This document shows positions 1 through 6,775 of a stretch of 64,000 nt of DNA, piece after piece. Under the pieces are notes generated by a model. The model ran no database searches. It was given only the letters and a program-made list of their open reading frames with translations, and had not been told where the DNA came from. Source of the DNA: Pseudomonas farris (GTDB lineage Bacteria; Pseudomonadota; Gammaproteobacteria; Pseudomonadales; Pseudomonadaceae). Where the stretch lies: positions 186,001-250,000 of the forward strand of contig NZ_JAHSTV010000008.1 of assembly GCF_019145235.1 (NCBI RefSeq). Reading direction: 5' to 3'. The position numbers and the translations under genes were made by a program. Within the stretch, counting starts at the first letter, position 1, and each line of letters begins with the position of its first letter.

Positions 1-94
1 TCAGGTAGTCGCCCAGCCGACCTTCGGCGATCAACTGGCGCACCTGGTCCTGCAAAACAGCGGGATAGGCCTGGAGGTATTTCAGCGCGGTCAT
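1..94 (-). CDS. YgjP-like metal-dependent hydrolase, N-terminal fragment
   Basis: Only the first 31 codons lie in the window; the gene runs off the left edge. The translation begins MTALKYLQAYPAVLQDQ, which resembles the start of the M48/YgjP-like (DUF45) zinc metallohydrolases found in Pseudomonas. The zinc-binding HExxH region that would prove this lies outside the window, so the assignment rests on N-terminal similarity recalled from the family. It reads in the same direction as the downstream-strand GGDEF/EAL gene, whose stop lies about 45 bases upstream of this start. Confidence 0.5.
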   Translation of the reverse strand, partial: MTALKYLQAYPAVLQDQVRQLIAEGRLGDYL

Positions 95-139
95 TGGGGC
101 GGCAACACGAGTCACGAAAAGGTCGCCAGTGTAACGAAT

Positions 140-2263
140 TCAACTCGTCAGCGCGCTCCAGTCGAACGGCTCGACAAAATGACGGGTGTCCTCGGCCATC
201 AACGGCCGCGCGACCAGAAACCCCTGCACATACTGGCAACCGTTGGCTTGCAGCCATTCATATTGCGCCACCGTCTCCACCCCTTCAGCGATGACTAACA
301 GGCCGAACTGTTTGCACAAATCGATGACACTGCGTGCCAGTGCTGCATCCCGCTCGGAACCCGGCAACCGGGCGATCAAATGCCGGTCGAGTTTGAGCGT
401 GTCCAGTTCCAGGTCGCGCAAGTGCGCCAGCGAACAAGCCCCCGAACCAAAATCATCCAGCGCCACCCGCACTCCCAAATTGCGCAGCAAACGCAGCTGC
501 TTGCGGGTTTCGTCAGGGTTAAGCATCAAGGCCTCTTCCGTGACCTCGACCTCCAGCTGCCGCGACTTCAAACCATGGCGCTGCAGCACCTGACGCAACT
601 CGGTGACCAGATTAGGCAAACCGAATTGCGTGCTGCTCAAACTGACGCCCAGCACCAAGTCTTCGGCAAACAACGTTTCCCAGGCTTTTCGTTGCTTGGC
701 CCCGCGATGGTAAATCCAGCTACCAAGACGACTGATCAACCGCGCCTCTTCCAGCAACGGCAAAAACAGCCCCGGCGGTACATCGCCGACGCTCGGGTGC
801 TGCCAGCGCAGCAACGCCTCGAACCCGCGAATCTGCCCGTCGGCAATGGCCACTTGAGGCTGATACACCAGGTTGAAATCGCGGTTCTCGATGGCCGTGC
901 GCACGCTCTCTTCGAGCATCAGTCGCGAGCGCGCCCGGCCATTCATTTCGTGATCGTAGAAGCGATATTGCTGACGCCCGGCACGCTTGGCTTCGTACAT
1001 GGCGATGTCGGACGCGCGCATCAACCCATCGAGATTGGCCCCGCAGTCGGGATAAGTGGCGATGCCGATACTGGCGCCCAAGGCGATGTCCATGCCGTCG
1101 ATTTGCTGACAGATCGACACTCGCTCGATGAGCTTCTCGGCAATCTTCGCCGCTTGCTCGGGGAGCTCAAGATCCAGCAGCGCGGTGAACTCATCGCCAC
1201 CCATCCGCGCCAGAATATCGAAGGGCCGCAGACACGCCTTCAACTGCTCGGACACCCAACGCAGCACCCGGTCGCCGGCATCGTGGCCCAGGGAATCATT
1301 GACCCGCTTGAAGCCGTCGAGGTCCAAGTACAACAGCACCCAGGTGCTATCGGAGCGTTCGCCGCGCAGCAGCAGGTTTTCAGCGGTCTGATAGAAACCC
1401 CGGCGATTGAGCAGCCCGGTCAGCGGATCGGTCACCGCCTGAAACTCCAGCTGCTGATGCAGATGGCGCACCACCGACATGTCCAGCACCGTCACCACCA
1501 TGGCCTGTTGTTCGGTGGGCAAAGGCGCGCAGGACAACGCCACCGGCACTTGCTGGCCGGGCGCGGTACGCAGCAACGCATCGTGCAGGCGCAGGGTTTC
1601 ACCGCGTTTGTAGCCGGCAAACAATTCGGAGTCGGCCCAGATCGGGATGTGCGGTTTTTGCAGGAAATCCAGAAACTCTTTGCCTTGCAGTTCATGCACC
1701 GTGGCATTGAGCAGGCGAGACATCGCCGGGTTGGCAAAGCGAATCAGCCCATCCTCCCCCACCACCAGAATGCCTTCGGCGGCGTTATCCAGCACCGAGG
1801 CATTGAAGGCACGGGCGACCTCCAGGTCATGGCTCAACTGCTGCAAGGCACGGCGATTACGCTGATGCTCGAGCAGGGCCTGGACTTTGGGTTTGAGAAT
1901 TTGCGGGTCGAACGGTTTGAACAGGTAATCCACCGCACCACTGGCGTAGCCCTTGATCACAGCGTCCTGAGATTGTTCGTTGGCGGTCAGGAAAATGATC
2001 GGCGTGAGACGGGTTCGCTGGCTGCCACGCATCAAGCGCGCTACTTCGAAACCGTCCATACCTGGCATCTGCACATCCAGCAGCACCAGGTCGACGTCGT
2101 GTTCGAGCAACAGGCTGAGCGCTTCAAAGCCGGAAGCCGCGGTGATGACCTGCCAGTCCTGGCGCTGTAACAACGCGCGCATGCTGATCAGGTTTTCGGG
2201 GTAGTCATCAACAATTAAAAGGATTGAGTTGCCTTCAGCTGGCGTAGGTTGTGCGCATTCCAT
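140..2263 (-). CDS. Response regulator with PAS, GGDEF and EAL domains (c-di-GMP turnover)
   Basis: A 707-aa cytoplasmic signalling protein. An N-terminal receiver has VDDYPEN and the phosphoacceptor Asp at about residue 63 (LLDVQMPG). A PAS-like segment follows (about 150-270), then a diguanylate cyclase domain with an intact GGDEF motif near residue 355, then an EAL phosphodiesterase domain (EALLRW near 480, DDFGSG, K in DTLKLDR, E in IAEGVET, Q in QGF). One expected metal-ligand Asn of the EAL domain (usual VNLS) reads VSLS here, so phosphodiesterase activity may be reduced. I chose the ATG at 2263, which has AAGAG seven bases upstream and leaves a normal short lead into the receiver. An in-frame ATG at 2317 would add 18 residues. 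There is no adjacent kinase gene, so its input is unknown. Confidence 0.9.
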   Translation of the reverse strand: MECAQPTPAEGNSILLIVDDYPENLISMRALLQRQDWQVITAASGFEALSLLLEHDVDLVLLDVQMPGMDGFEVARLMRGSQRTRLTPIIFLTANEQSQDAVIKGYASGAVDYLFKPFDPQILKPKVQALLEHQRNRRALQQLSHDLEVARAFNASVLDNAAEGILVVGEDGLIRFANPAMSRLLNATVHELQGKEFLDFLQKPHIPIWADSELFAGYKRGETLRLHDALLRTAPGQQVPVALSCAPLPTEQQAMVVTVLDMSVVRHLHQQLEFQAVTDPLTGLLNRRGFYQTAENLLLRGERSDSTWVLLYLDLDGFKRVNDSLGHDAGDRVLRWVSEQLKACLRPFDILARMGGDEFTALLDLELPEQAAKIAEKLIERVSICQQIDGMDIALGASIGIATYPDCGANLDGLMRASDIAMYEAKRAGRQQYRFYDHEMNGRARSRLMLEESVRTAIENRDFNLVYQPQVAIADGQIRGFEALLRWQHPSVGDVPPGLFLPLLEEARLISRLGSWIYHRGAKQRKAWETLFAEDLVLGVSLSSTQFGLPNLVTELRQVLQRHGLKSRQLEVEVTEEALMLNPDETRKQLRLLRNLGVRVALDDFGSGACSLAHLRDLELDTLKLDRHLIARLPGSERDAALARSVIDLCKQFGLLVIAEGVETVAQYEWLQANGCQYVQGFLVARPLMAEDTRHFVEPFDWSALTS

Positions 2264-2456
2264 GCTGCATCTCTTGTTCGGGACCTCAGGCCGGTCTCTT
2301 GTGAAAACCGGACACATAGTGCGACTTCACTCTAGACCCGGATACGCGAAAGCAGAAGGTACCGGAGTGCCGTCACTTCAGTAAAGTTTCACATAGCCGA
2401 CTAACGGTCAGTCCTACAGCCCCCGTAAACCGGGAAAGATGGCATTTCGACAGGAT

Positions 2457-2468
2457 GTTGACGTCAAC
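2457..2468. promoter_or_regulatory. 12-bp perfect palindrome GTTGACGTCAAC
   Basis: A perfect dyad lies in the 317-bp gap between the divergent GGDEF/EAL and alginate lyase genes, about 112 bp before the lyase ATG. It could be an operator for either gene; no regulator family is identified. The rest of the gap shows no gene or other clear signal. Confidence 0.35.
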
Positions 2469-2580
2469 CATCTGCCAAACGGGCATTAACAAACAACCGT
2501 TCTACGCTTATAAAGACGGCCCGAAGGCGCGCGCTAGAGCTTCTGGCACGTGCGTACAGAAAAAAGTGGAAGCTTGAATT

Positions 2581-3249
2581 ATGATCGATCTCGCAACCTG
2601 GAACCTCAGCGTTCCTGTCGGCAGTCCGCCATACACCGTTGAAACAACCAAACTGGTGGACGGCTTCAAGGATCAATACTTCCACTCCGACACCGGCACC
2701 TTGTTTTTCTGGTCCCCGGTAACCGGCACCCGCACCGAAAACGCGGTTTACCCTCGCACCGAACTCCGCGAAACCTACAGCAATGGCACGCTGAAAAACT
2801 GGTACTACCCCGACGCGGATAACTTTCTGCGTGCAACCCTTACGGTCAGCAAGGTACCCAGCACGGGCAAGATCGTCATTGGCCAGATCCATGCCTACAA
2901 AAGCCAAAAGCCCATGGTGAAGCTCGAGTATCAATATAAGGACTCCAGCGAAACCGGAAACATCGTCGCCAAAGTCCGCATGCACCCCGACGACGACACC
3001 GCCCGGGTCATCACCATCGCCACTGGCGTAAAACTCGATCGGGAATTTTCCTACCTCATCCACCTCAGCCCCGGCGGTGCATTGGGCATCAGCGCGGCGG
3101 GCTACCAGTGGGACACCGACATCAGCGCGATGTGGCGTGATAAACCGCTGTACTTCAAGGCCGGTGTCTATGTGCAGGACAATACCGGGTACACCAGCGA
3201 AGGAGGGGAAGCGACGTTCAGCAAGCTGGATATTGATCACGATACCTGA
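2581..3249 (+). CDS. Polysaccharide lyase family 7 alginate lyase
   Basis: A 222-aa single-domain protein with the three signature blocks of PL7 lyases: RTELR near residue 60, QIH near residue 101, and YFKAGVYVQ near residue 191. These line the active-site groove that cleaves alginate by beta-elimination, the His and a Tyr being catalytic in the family. The protein starts directly in the jelly-roll domain (MIDLATWNLSVP) and has no signal peptide, so it is cytoplasmic or leaves the cell by a non-Sec route. The start has GGAAG upstream (GGAAGCTTGAATT). It stands alone, followed by a REP-like repeat, with no alginate biosynthesis genes nearby. Family is confident; whether it prefers mannuronate or guluronate cannot be read. 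Confidence 0.9.
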   Translation: MIDLATWNLSVPVGSPPYTVETTKLVDGFKDQYFHSDTGTLFFWSPVTGTRTENAVYPRTELRETYSNGTLKNWYYPDADNFLRATLTVSKVPSTGKIVIGQIHAYKSQKPMVKLEYQYKDSSETGNIVAKVRMHPDDDTARVITIATGVKLDREFSYLIHLSPGGALGISAAGYQWDTDISAMWRDKPLYFKAGVYVQDNTGYTSEGGEATFSKLDIDHDT

Positions 3250-3256
3250 TCCCTAG

Positions 3257-3334
3257 AAGATCGCAGCCTGCGGCAGCTCCTACGAGTTACGCGCTCCCTG
3301 TAGGAGCTGCCGAAGGCTGCGATCTTTTGATCTT
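3257..3334. repeat. GATCGCAG-type palindromic repeat pair
   Basis: Two inverted arms, GATCGCAGCCTGCGGCAGCTCC and its near complement, are separated by about 20 bp. The same family recurs at 17801, 19216 and 25004, with a half copy at 15980. All copies are intergenic, typical of fluorescens-group REP doublets. Confidence 0.8.
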
Positions 3335-3367
3335 CAGCTCCGAAAACCATGTAGGAATCCACCCATT

Positions 3368-3491
3368 GTGGCGAGGGAGCTTGCTCCTGGCAGCAAAGCA
3401 GCCCAAACCCTGCCACCCAATTCCCCAGACACACCGCACCGCCCGGTTCACGACGACCGCACCGCCAAACGGGGCAAGCCCCTAGCCACAA
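3368..3491. repeat. Degenerate GTGGCGAGGG-type long inverted repeat
   Basis: It starts TGTGGCGAGGGAGCTTGCTCC and ends ACGGGGCAAGCCCCTAGCCACA, so the outer arms are inverted. It is a diverged relative of the two elements at 49326 and 50222. Confidence 0.6.
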
Positions 3492-3495
3492 AAAG

Positions 3496-3705
3496 TTGCA
3501 TCCCCGCGAACTCCACAAATGCGTCAGCGAACGCCTCAACGCCGTCCTCAAATACTTGAACCTCATAGCTTGCACTAGCCTGCCTGACTACGCCGAGAAC
3601 AATATCAACACCGTCACCAACATCGCCCGGATCATGATCCAGGACATTGCCGATGTGTTTGGGGTGATTGAACAGCGTGGGTTTGATTCTCTCAAGGCTC
3701 AGTAA
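3496..3705 (+). CDS. Hypothetical 69-aa protein, possibly a gene remnant
   Basis: An open frame translating to a largely helical peptide with an amphipathic C-terminal half (INTVTNIARIMIQDIADVFGVI). It stops just before a good intrinsic terminator at 3722, which supports expression of something ending here. The ATG lies five bases after a degenerate repeat element and has no convincing Shine-Dalgarno sequence, so the original 5' end may have been lost or replaced by the repeat. I do not recognise the family. The helical pattern loosely recalls small DUF6124/DUF3077-type Pseudomonas proteins, but no motif proves it. Confidence 0.35.
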   Translation: MHPRELHKCVSERLNAVLKYLNLIACTSLPDYAENNINTVTNIARIMIQDIADVFGVIEQRGFDSLKAQ

Positions 3706-3721
3706 TCAATTTCCAAGCATT

Positions 3722-3750
3722 AAAAAACCCGCATTTCTGCGGGTTTTTTA
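3722..3750. terminator. Bidirectional intrinsic terminator
   Basis: The stem is AAAAACCCGC-ATTTCT-GCGGGTTTTT with A and T tracts on both sides. It sits between the 69-aa frame (+) and the 45-aa gene (-) and can serve both. Confidence 0.85.
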
Positions 3751-3758
3751 TTACGTGC

Positions 3759-3896
3759 TTATTCTGACTCTTTTGGAAGCGTGTAAGGCGCGGGTCCTTT
3801 AGAGTTTTTGATACTTTCCGGTTCTTGTTGTGGCACAGCTGGGTTGGTGACAGGCGCAGGACCTTTCGCTTTTGGTTTTACATCCTTGGTGCTCAT
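3759..3896 (-). CDS. Proline-rich 45-aa protein of unknown function
   Basis: A short gene too small for routine ORF filters. The product begins MSTKDVKPKAKGPAPVTNP and ends KGPAPYTLPKESE, so it contains a KGPAP(V/Y)T repeat, is rich in Pro and Lys, and has no membrane segment or signal peptide; it is probably disordered. Support for reality: a GGAG nine bases before the ATG, an intrinsic terminator eight bases after the stop, and an 18-bp palindrome 60 bp upstream that is shared exactly with the gene at 29799 and closely with the gene at 4246. I do not recognise the family. Confidence 0.65.
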   Translation of the reverse strand: MSTKDVKPKAKGPAPVTNPAVPQQEPESIKNSKGPAPYTLPKESE

Positions 3897-3956
3897 GACT
3901 GCGTACTCCATTACAGGGTGGAGTTTTTATCCTGAGAGTATCGATAAAGGCTGTCT

Positions 3957-3974
3957 ACTGTCAGATATGACAGT
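3957..3974. promoter_or_regulatory. Lux-box-like operator, copy 1
   Basis: ACTGTCAGATATGACAGT is an 18-bp dyad with 7-bp perfect arms around GATA. It fits the CT-N12-AG spacing of LuxR-family boxes. It lies 60 bp before the 45-aa gene (minus strand); a GATACT -10-like hexamer follows at 3943-3938 on that strand. The exact reverse complement occurs at 29710. Confidence 0.6.
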
Positions 3975-4166
3975 CCTTTAGATACATTGGCAATAACGCC
4001 CCAAACAAAGACGAGACAAAACGATGATCTGTGCTTGTCACCCCAATAAAATGCCCGTCTTGCCCACAGGTTTGCGCCTTAACCCCCGACCCAACAGCAC
4101 CATGTCAAATATAGCGATTCATTCAGAGCCAAGATCAATTTTTCTAATTACCAAAACATCTAAACA

Positions 4167-4184
4167 ACTATCAGAATTGACAGT
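4167..4184. promoter_or_regulatory. Lux-box-like operator, copy 2
   Basis: ACTATCAGAATTGACAGT differs from copy 1 at one arm base and at two bases of the 4-bp spacer, and the dyad extends outward (CAACT...AGTTG, 4165-4186). It lies 61 bp upstream of the ATG at 4246, almost the same spacing as copy 1. The rest of the 349-bp gap between the two divergent genes holds no convincing gene. Confidence 0.6.
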
Positions 4185-4245
4185 TGTTCTCTGCCAGCTG
4201 GAGGACTCAGCATGATTAGACCACTCCACGCAAAGGGTTAGCACG

Positions 4246-4716
4246 ATGAACAGCTATGATAAAAATGGTACGAAAGGAAAATTTTTCGCCACCATCGACG
4301 GCAAGTTAGTTAATTTAAAACCTAATCTATACTGGCAAGATGAAACCTGCACAATACATGGCACTACTATTGATGATGGATCGGATCAATACTACACGCT
4401 GAGAATAAACTTCCCCACAACATTAACGGGAAGTCATGAGTTTGGTAAAAATGGACTCACTGGCCTTGCGCTACTCATGAGCACTGATGGCCCTAGTATT
4501 GCTGGCGGATGGATTAAGGGTGGTCATTTCACTTTAGGGAAATCTAATCCTCGGACTGCAAATTTCGAAGGAGTATTTTCCGGCGTTGCGGGCAGTCGAG
4601 AAGATGGTGACACTCTATTAGAGATTAAGGATGGCGCCTTCGATTTACAGGGGATAAGTCAAGGTGCTTTACCTGAAGTAGCTGAACCAACAAGACGTCA
4701 AAAACAGAAGTCATAA
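4246..4716 (+). CDS. Hypothetical 156-aa protein, AT-rich accessory gene
   Basis: A predicted soluble protein with no signal peptide or membrane segment. Alternating hydrophobic and polar residues with many Gly, Thr and Asp suggest a beta-rich fold (for example HEFGKNGLTGLALLM and GGWIKGGHFTLGK). The C-terminus is charged and lacks structure (RRQKQKS). Codons are visibly more AT-rich than in the flanking metabolic genes, which suggests acquisition. The start has AAAGGG eight bases upstream, a terminator follows the stop, and a lux-box-like palindrome lies 61 bp upstream. I do not recognise the family and assign no function. Confidence 0.75.
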   Translation: MNSYDKNGTKGKFFATIDGKLVNLKPNLYWQDETCTIHGTTIDDGSDQYYTLRINFPTTLTGSHEFGKNGLTGLALLMSTDGPSIAGGWIKGGHFTLGKSNPRTANFEGVFSGVAGSREDGDTLLEIKDGAFDLQGISQGALPEVAEPTRRQKQKS

Positions 4717-4753
4717 GAAGAAGAGTACAGCCTTATCTACACCTGCCCAATTG

Positions 4754-4780
4754 AAAAACCCGCCTTTCGGCGGGTTTTTC
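4754..4780. terminator. Bidirectional intrinsic terminator
   Basis: GAAAAACCCGCC-TTTC-GGCGGGTTTTTC, flanked by A and T runs, lies between the convergent 156-aa gene and fba. Confidence 0.9.
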
Positions 4781-4804
4781 ATAACGCGGTCTAACGCTCA
4801 GGGC

Positions 4805-5869
4805 TTAATTAACCTTAGCGTTCAACTCACCCTTCAGATAACGCTGGTACATCGCTTCCAACGAGATCGGCTTGATCTTCGAAGCGTTGCCCGCTGTACC
4901 AAATTGGTTATAACGGTCAATACACACATCACGCATCGCAGTCACGGTCGCGCCGAAGAATTTACGCGGATCGAACTCGCTAGGGTTGGTAGCCATCAGG
5001 CGACGCATTGCGCCGGTGGATGCCAGGCGCAGGTCGGTGTCGATGTTGACCTTGCGTACGCCGTGCTTGATGCCTTCGACGATTTCTTCAACCGGTACGC
5101 CGTAGGTTTCTTTGATGTCGCCGCCGTACTGGTTGATGATCGCCAGCCACTCTTGCGGAACCGAAGACGAACCGTGCATTACCAGGTGGGTGTTCGGGAT
5201 ACGTTTGTGGATTTCTTTGATGCGGTCGATGGCCAGCACGTCGCCGGTAGGTGGCTTGGTGAACTTGTAGGCGCCGTGGCTGGTGCCGATGGCGATGGCC
5301 AGGGCATCGACCTGGGTGCGTTTGACGAAGTCAGCGGCTTCTTCCGGGTCTGTCAGCATTTGGCTGTGATCCAGAACGCCTTCGGCGCCGATGCCGTCTT
5401 CTTCACCGGCCATGCCGGTTTCCAGCGAACCCAGGCAGCCCAGCTCGCCTTCTACCGAAACGCCGCAGGCGTGAGCCATGGCTACGGTTTGTTGGGTAAC
5501 ACGGACGTTGTAGTCGTAGTCGGTCGGGGTCTTGCCGTCTTCGCCGAGGGAGCCGTCCATCATCACCGAGCTGAAGCCCAGTTGGATGGAGCGCTGGCAG
5601 ACGTCAGGGCTGGTGCCGTGGTCCTGGTGCATGCACACCGGGATGTGCGGGAATTCTTCGATTGCCGCCAGGATCAGGTGACGCAGGAACGGGGCGCCTG
5701 CGTATTTGCGAGCACCGGCCGAAGCCTGGACGATCACCGGGGAGTCAGTCTTGTCAGCGGCTTCCATGATGGCGCGCATCTGCTCAAGGTTGTTGACGTT
5801 GAAAGCTGGAACGCCGTAGCCGAACTCGGCTGCGTGGTCCAGCATCTGGCGCATGCTGATAAGTGCCAT
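4805..5869 (-). CDS. fba: Fructose-1,6-bisphosphate aldolase, class II
   Basis: A 354-aa cytoplasmic enzyme that reversibly cleaves fructose-1,6-bisphosphate into dihydroxyacetone phosphate and glyceraldehyde-3-phosphate; in Pseudomonas it works mainly in the gluconeogenic direction. Class II features are visible: the zinc and substrate region CMHQDHGTS near residue 80, GELGCLG near 140, the second zinc-His block TSHGAYKF near 200, HGSSSVP near 232, and the phosphate-binding KVNIDTD near 272. Length is normal for the CbbA/Fba subtype. It is the last gene of the minus-strand series tkt-epd-pgk-lipoproteins-fba, an order shared with P. aeruginosa. The 261-bp gap upstream contains a REPIN, so it probably has its own promoter. 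Confidence 0.97.
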   Translation of the reverse strand: MALISMRQMLDHAAEFGYGVPAFNVNNLEQMRAIMEAADKTDSPVIVQASAGARKYAGAPFLRHLILAAIEEFPHIPVCMHQDHGTSPDVCQRSIQLGFSSVMMDGSLGEDGKTPTDYDYNVRVTQQTVAMAHACGVSVEGELGCLGSLETGMAGEEDGIGAEGVLDHSQMLTDPEEAADFVKRTQVDALAIAIGTSHGAYKFTKPPTGDVLAIDRIKEIHKRIPNTHLVMHGSSSVPQEWLAIINQYGGDIKETYGVPVEEIVEGIKHGVRKVNIDTDLRLASTGAMRRLMATNPSEFDPRKFFGATVTAMRDVCIDRYNQFGTAGNASKIKPISLEAMYQRYLKGELNAKVN

Positions 5870-6010
5870 TGTGTGTGTCTCTCCCGGTTGAGGGTCGTTA
5901 ATCGTGCCAGCCTGCCGTAGCGGCGGCGGCTATTCAAGTTATTGCAGATCGGGGGTTGGCCCGGGCTGCGAATTCGGTGCTGCAAAATCTCAAGAACTAC
6001 AGAGAACCAC

Positions 6011-6100
6011 TGTGGGAGCGGGCTTGCTCGCGAATGCGGTTATACATTCAACATCTATGCAAGCTGATCTACCGCCTTCGCGAGCAAGCCCGCTCCCACA
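6011..6100. repeat. REPIN (GTGGGAGCGGGCTTGC type)
   Basis: Inverted arms TGTGGGAGCGGGCTTGCTCG and CGAGCAAGCCCGCTCCCACA with about 50 bp between. It is the most frequent repeat family of this window, with twelve doublets. Confidence 0.9.
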
Positions 6101-6130
6101 TTTGGATCGCTGTGAATCAGATCAATCGTC

Positions 6131-6463
6131 TTACTCGGCTTTACAACCGCGTCCGATCAAATCATTGGTGGCGACCCAGTACACCAGGCCTTCCTCACCT
6201 TTTACGTGAAACGCCAGCATGTCGTTGCTGTACAGCGAACCTTCGGCGCCCGGTTCAAGCTTCAAGCGGTAGACCTGATCGGCACCGCCCAGGCGAACGT
6301 CGACTTCCTTTCGGCTGACGTCAGTGTAGCGCCAGAGCACTTTGGCCTGGCTGTCGCAGGTCCAGGTGGTCCAGCTGTCCGCTGGCTCGGCGGCGTTGAA
6401 CAGGTTCAAATTGGCGCAACCTGCCAGCAATGCCAGTGCCGCAACGGCGATAAAGCGTTTCAT
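6131..6463 (-). CDS. MliC-family lipoprotein (C-type lysozyme inhibitor-like)
   Basis: A 110-aa protein starting MKRFIAVAALALLAGCANLN: a lipoprotein signal with lipobox LLAGC, so it should be lipid-anchored in the envelope. The mature part has the MliC pattern: WTCDSQ, a following VLWRYTD strand, LGGADQVYRL, an SGxxYS-like GSLYSNDMLAF, and a final Cys (GRGCKAE) able to pair with the first. MliC proteins bind and inhibit C-type lysozyme; whether this member does is inferred. I took the ATG at 6463 because the lipoprotein signal starts there. It sits between fba and another small lipoprotein gene, as in P. aeruginosa. Confidence 0.8.
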   Translation of the reverse strand: MKRFIAVAALALLAGCANLNLFNAAEPADSWTTWTCDSQAKVLWRYTDVSRKEVDVRLGGADQVYRLKLEPGAEGSLYSNDMLAFHVKGEEGLVYWVATNDLIGRGCKAE

Positions 6464-6519
6464 CCGTGGTCCTCGACTGACGGCGCAAGCCGCCAGTCTT
6501 GAGTAAAGAGTCAGACCCC

Positions 6520-6741
6520 TCAAGGACAACCATGTTCCTTGGCCGGGGCCTGTGTCTCGTATTTGTCCAGGCCATCCGGTCCGGAACGCTTGTTGATCAC
6601 CGGGTTGGTTTCCGCTTGCCAGTCGGCCTGGTAGCAGCCTTTTTCCTGTGTTTGCGGCGCGGGTTCCGGCGTGGCTTTCGGGTTACTCCCGCAAGCCGCC
6701 AGCATACCCACGGCGATCAACAACATTAAGGTCCTGACCAT
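6520..6741 (-). CDS. Small lipoprotein of unknown function
   Basis: A 73-aa protein: MVRTLMLLIAVGMLAACGSN is a clear lipoprotein signal with lipobox LAAC. The mature part is short, Pro- and Glu-rich near its start (KATPEPAPQTQEK) and contains two further cysteines (GCYQADW and EHGCP) that could form a disulfide. The start has a strong AGGAG eight bases upstream. It lies 34 bp after pgk and is probably in the same transcript. No enzymatic motif is seen. Confidence 0.8.
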   Translation of the reverse strand: MVRTLMLLIAVGMLAACGSNPKATPEPAPQTQEKGCYQADWQAETNPVINKRSGPDGLDKYETQAPAKEHGCP

Positions 6742-6775
6742 GTGAACACTCCTTTGCCTGGTCAAATGGGCGGCC

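Noticed and set aside
380..2170. A 596-codon plus-strand frame opposite the GGDEF/EAL gene
   Set aside because: It is a shadow of a clear multi-domain protein on the other strand, and its composition is Gln/His/Arg-rich as expected for antisense reading.
4024..4215. 63-codon plus-strand frame between the two lux-box-like sites
   Set aside because: It has no ribosome site, no recognisable pattern, and it overlaps the operator and the likely promoter of the 156-aa gene.
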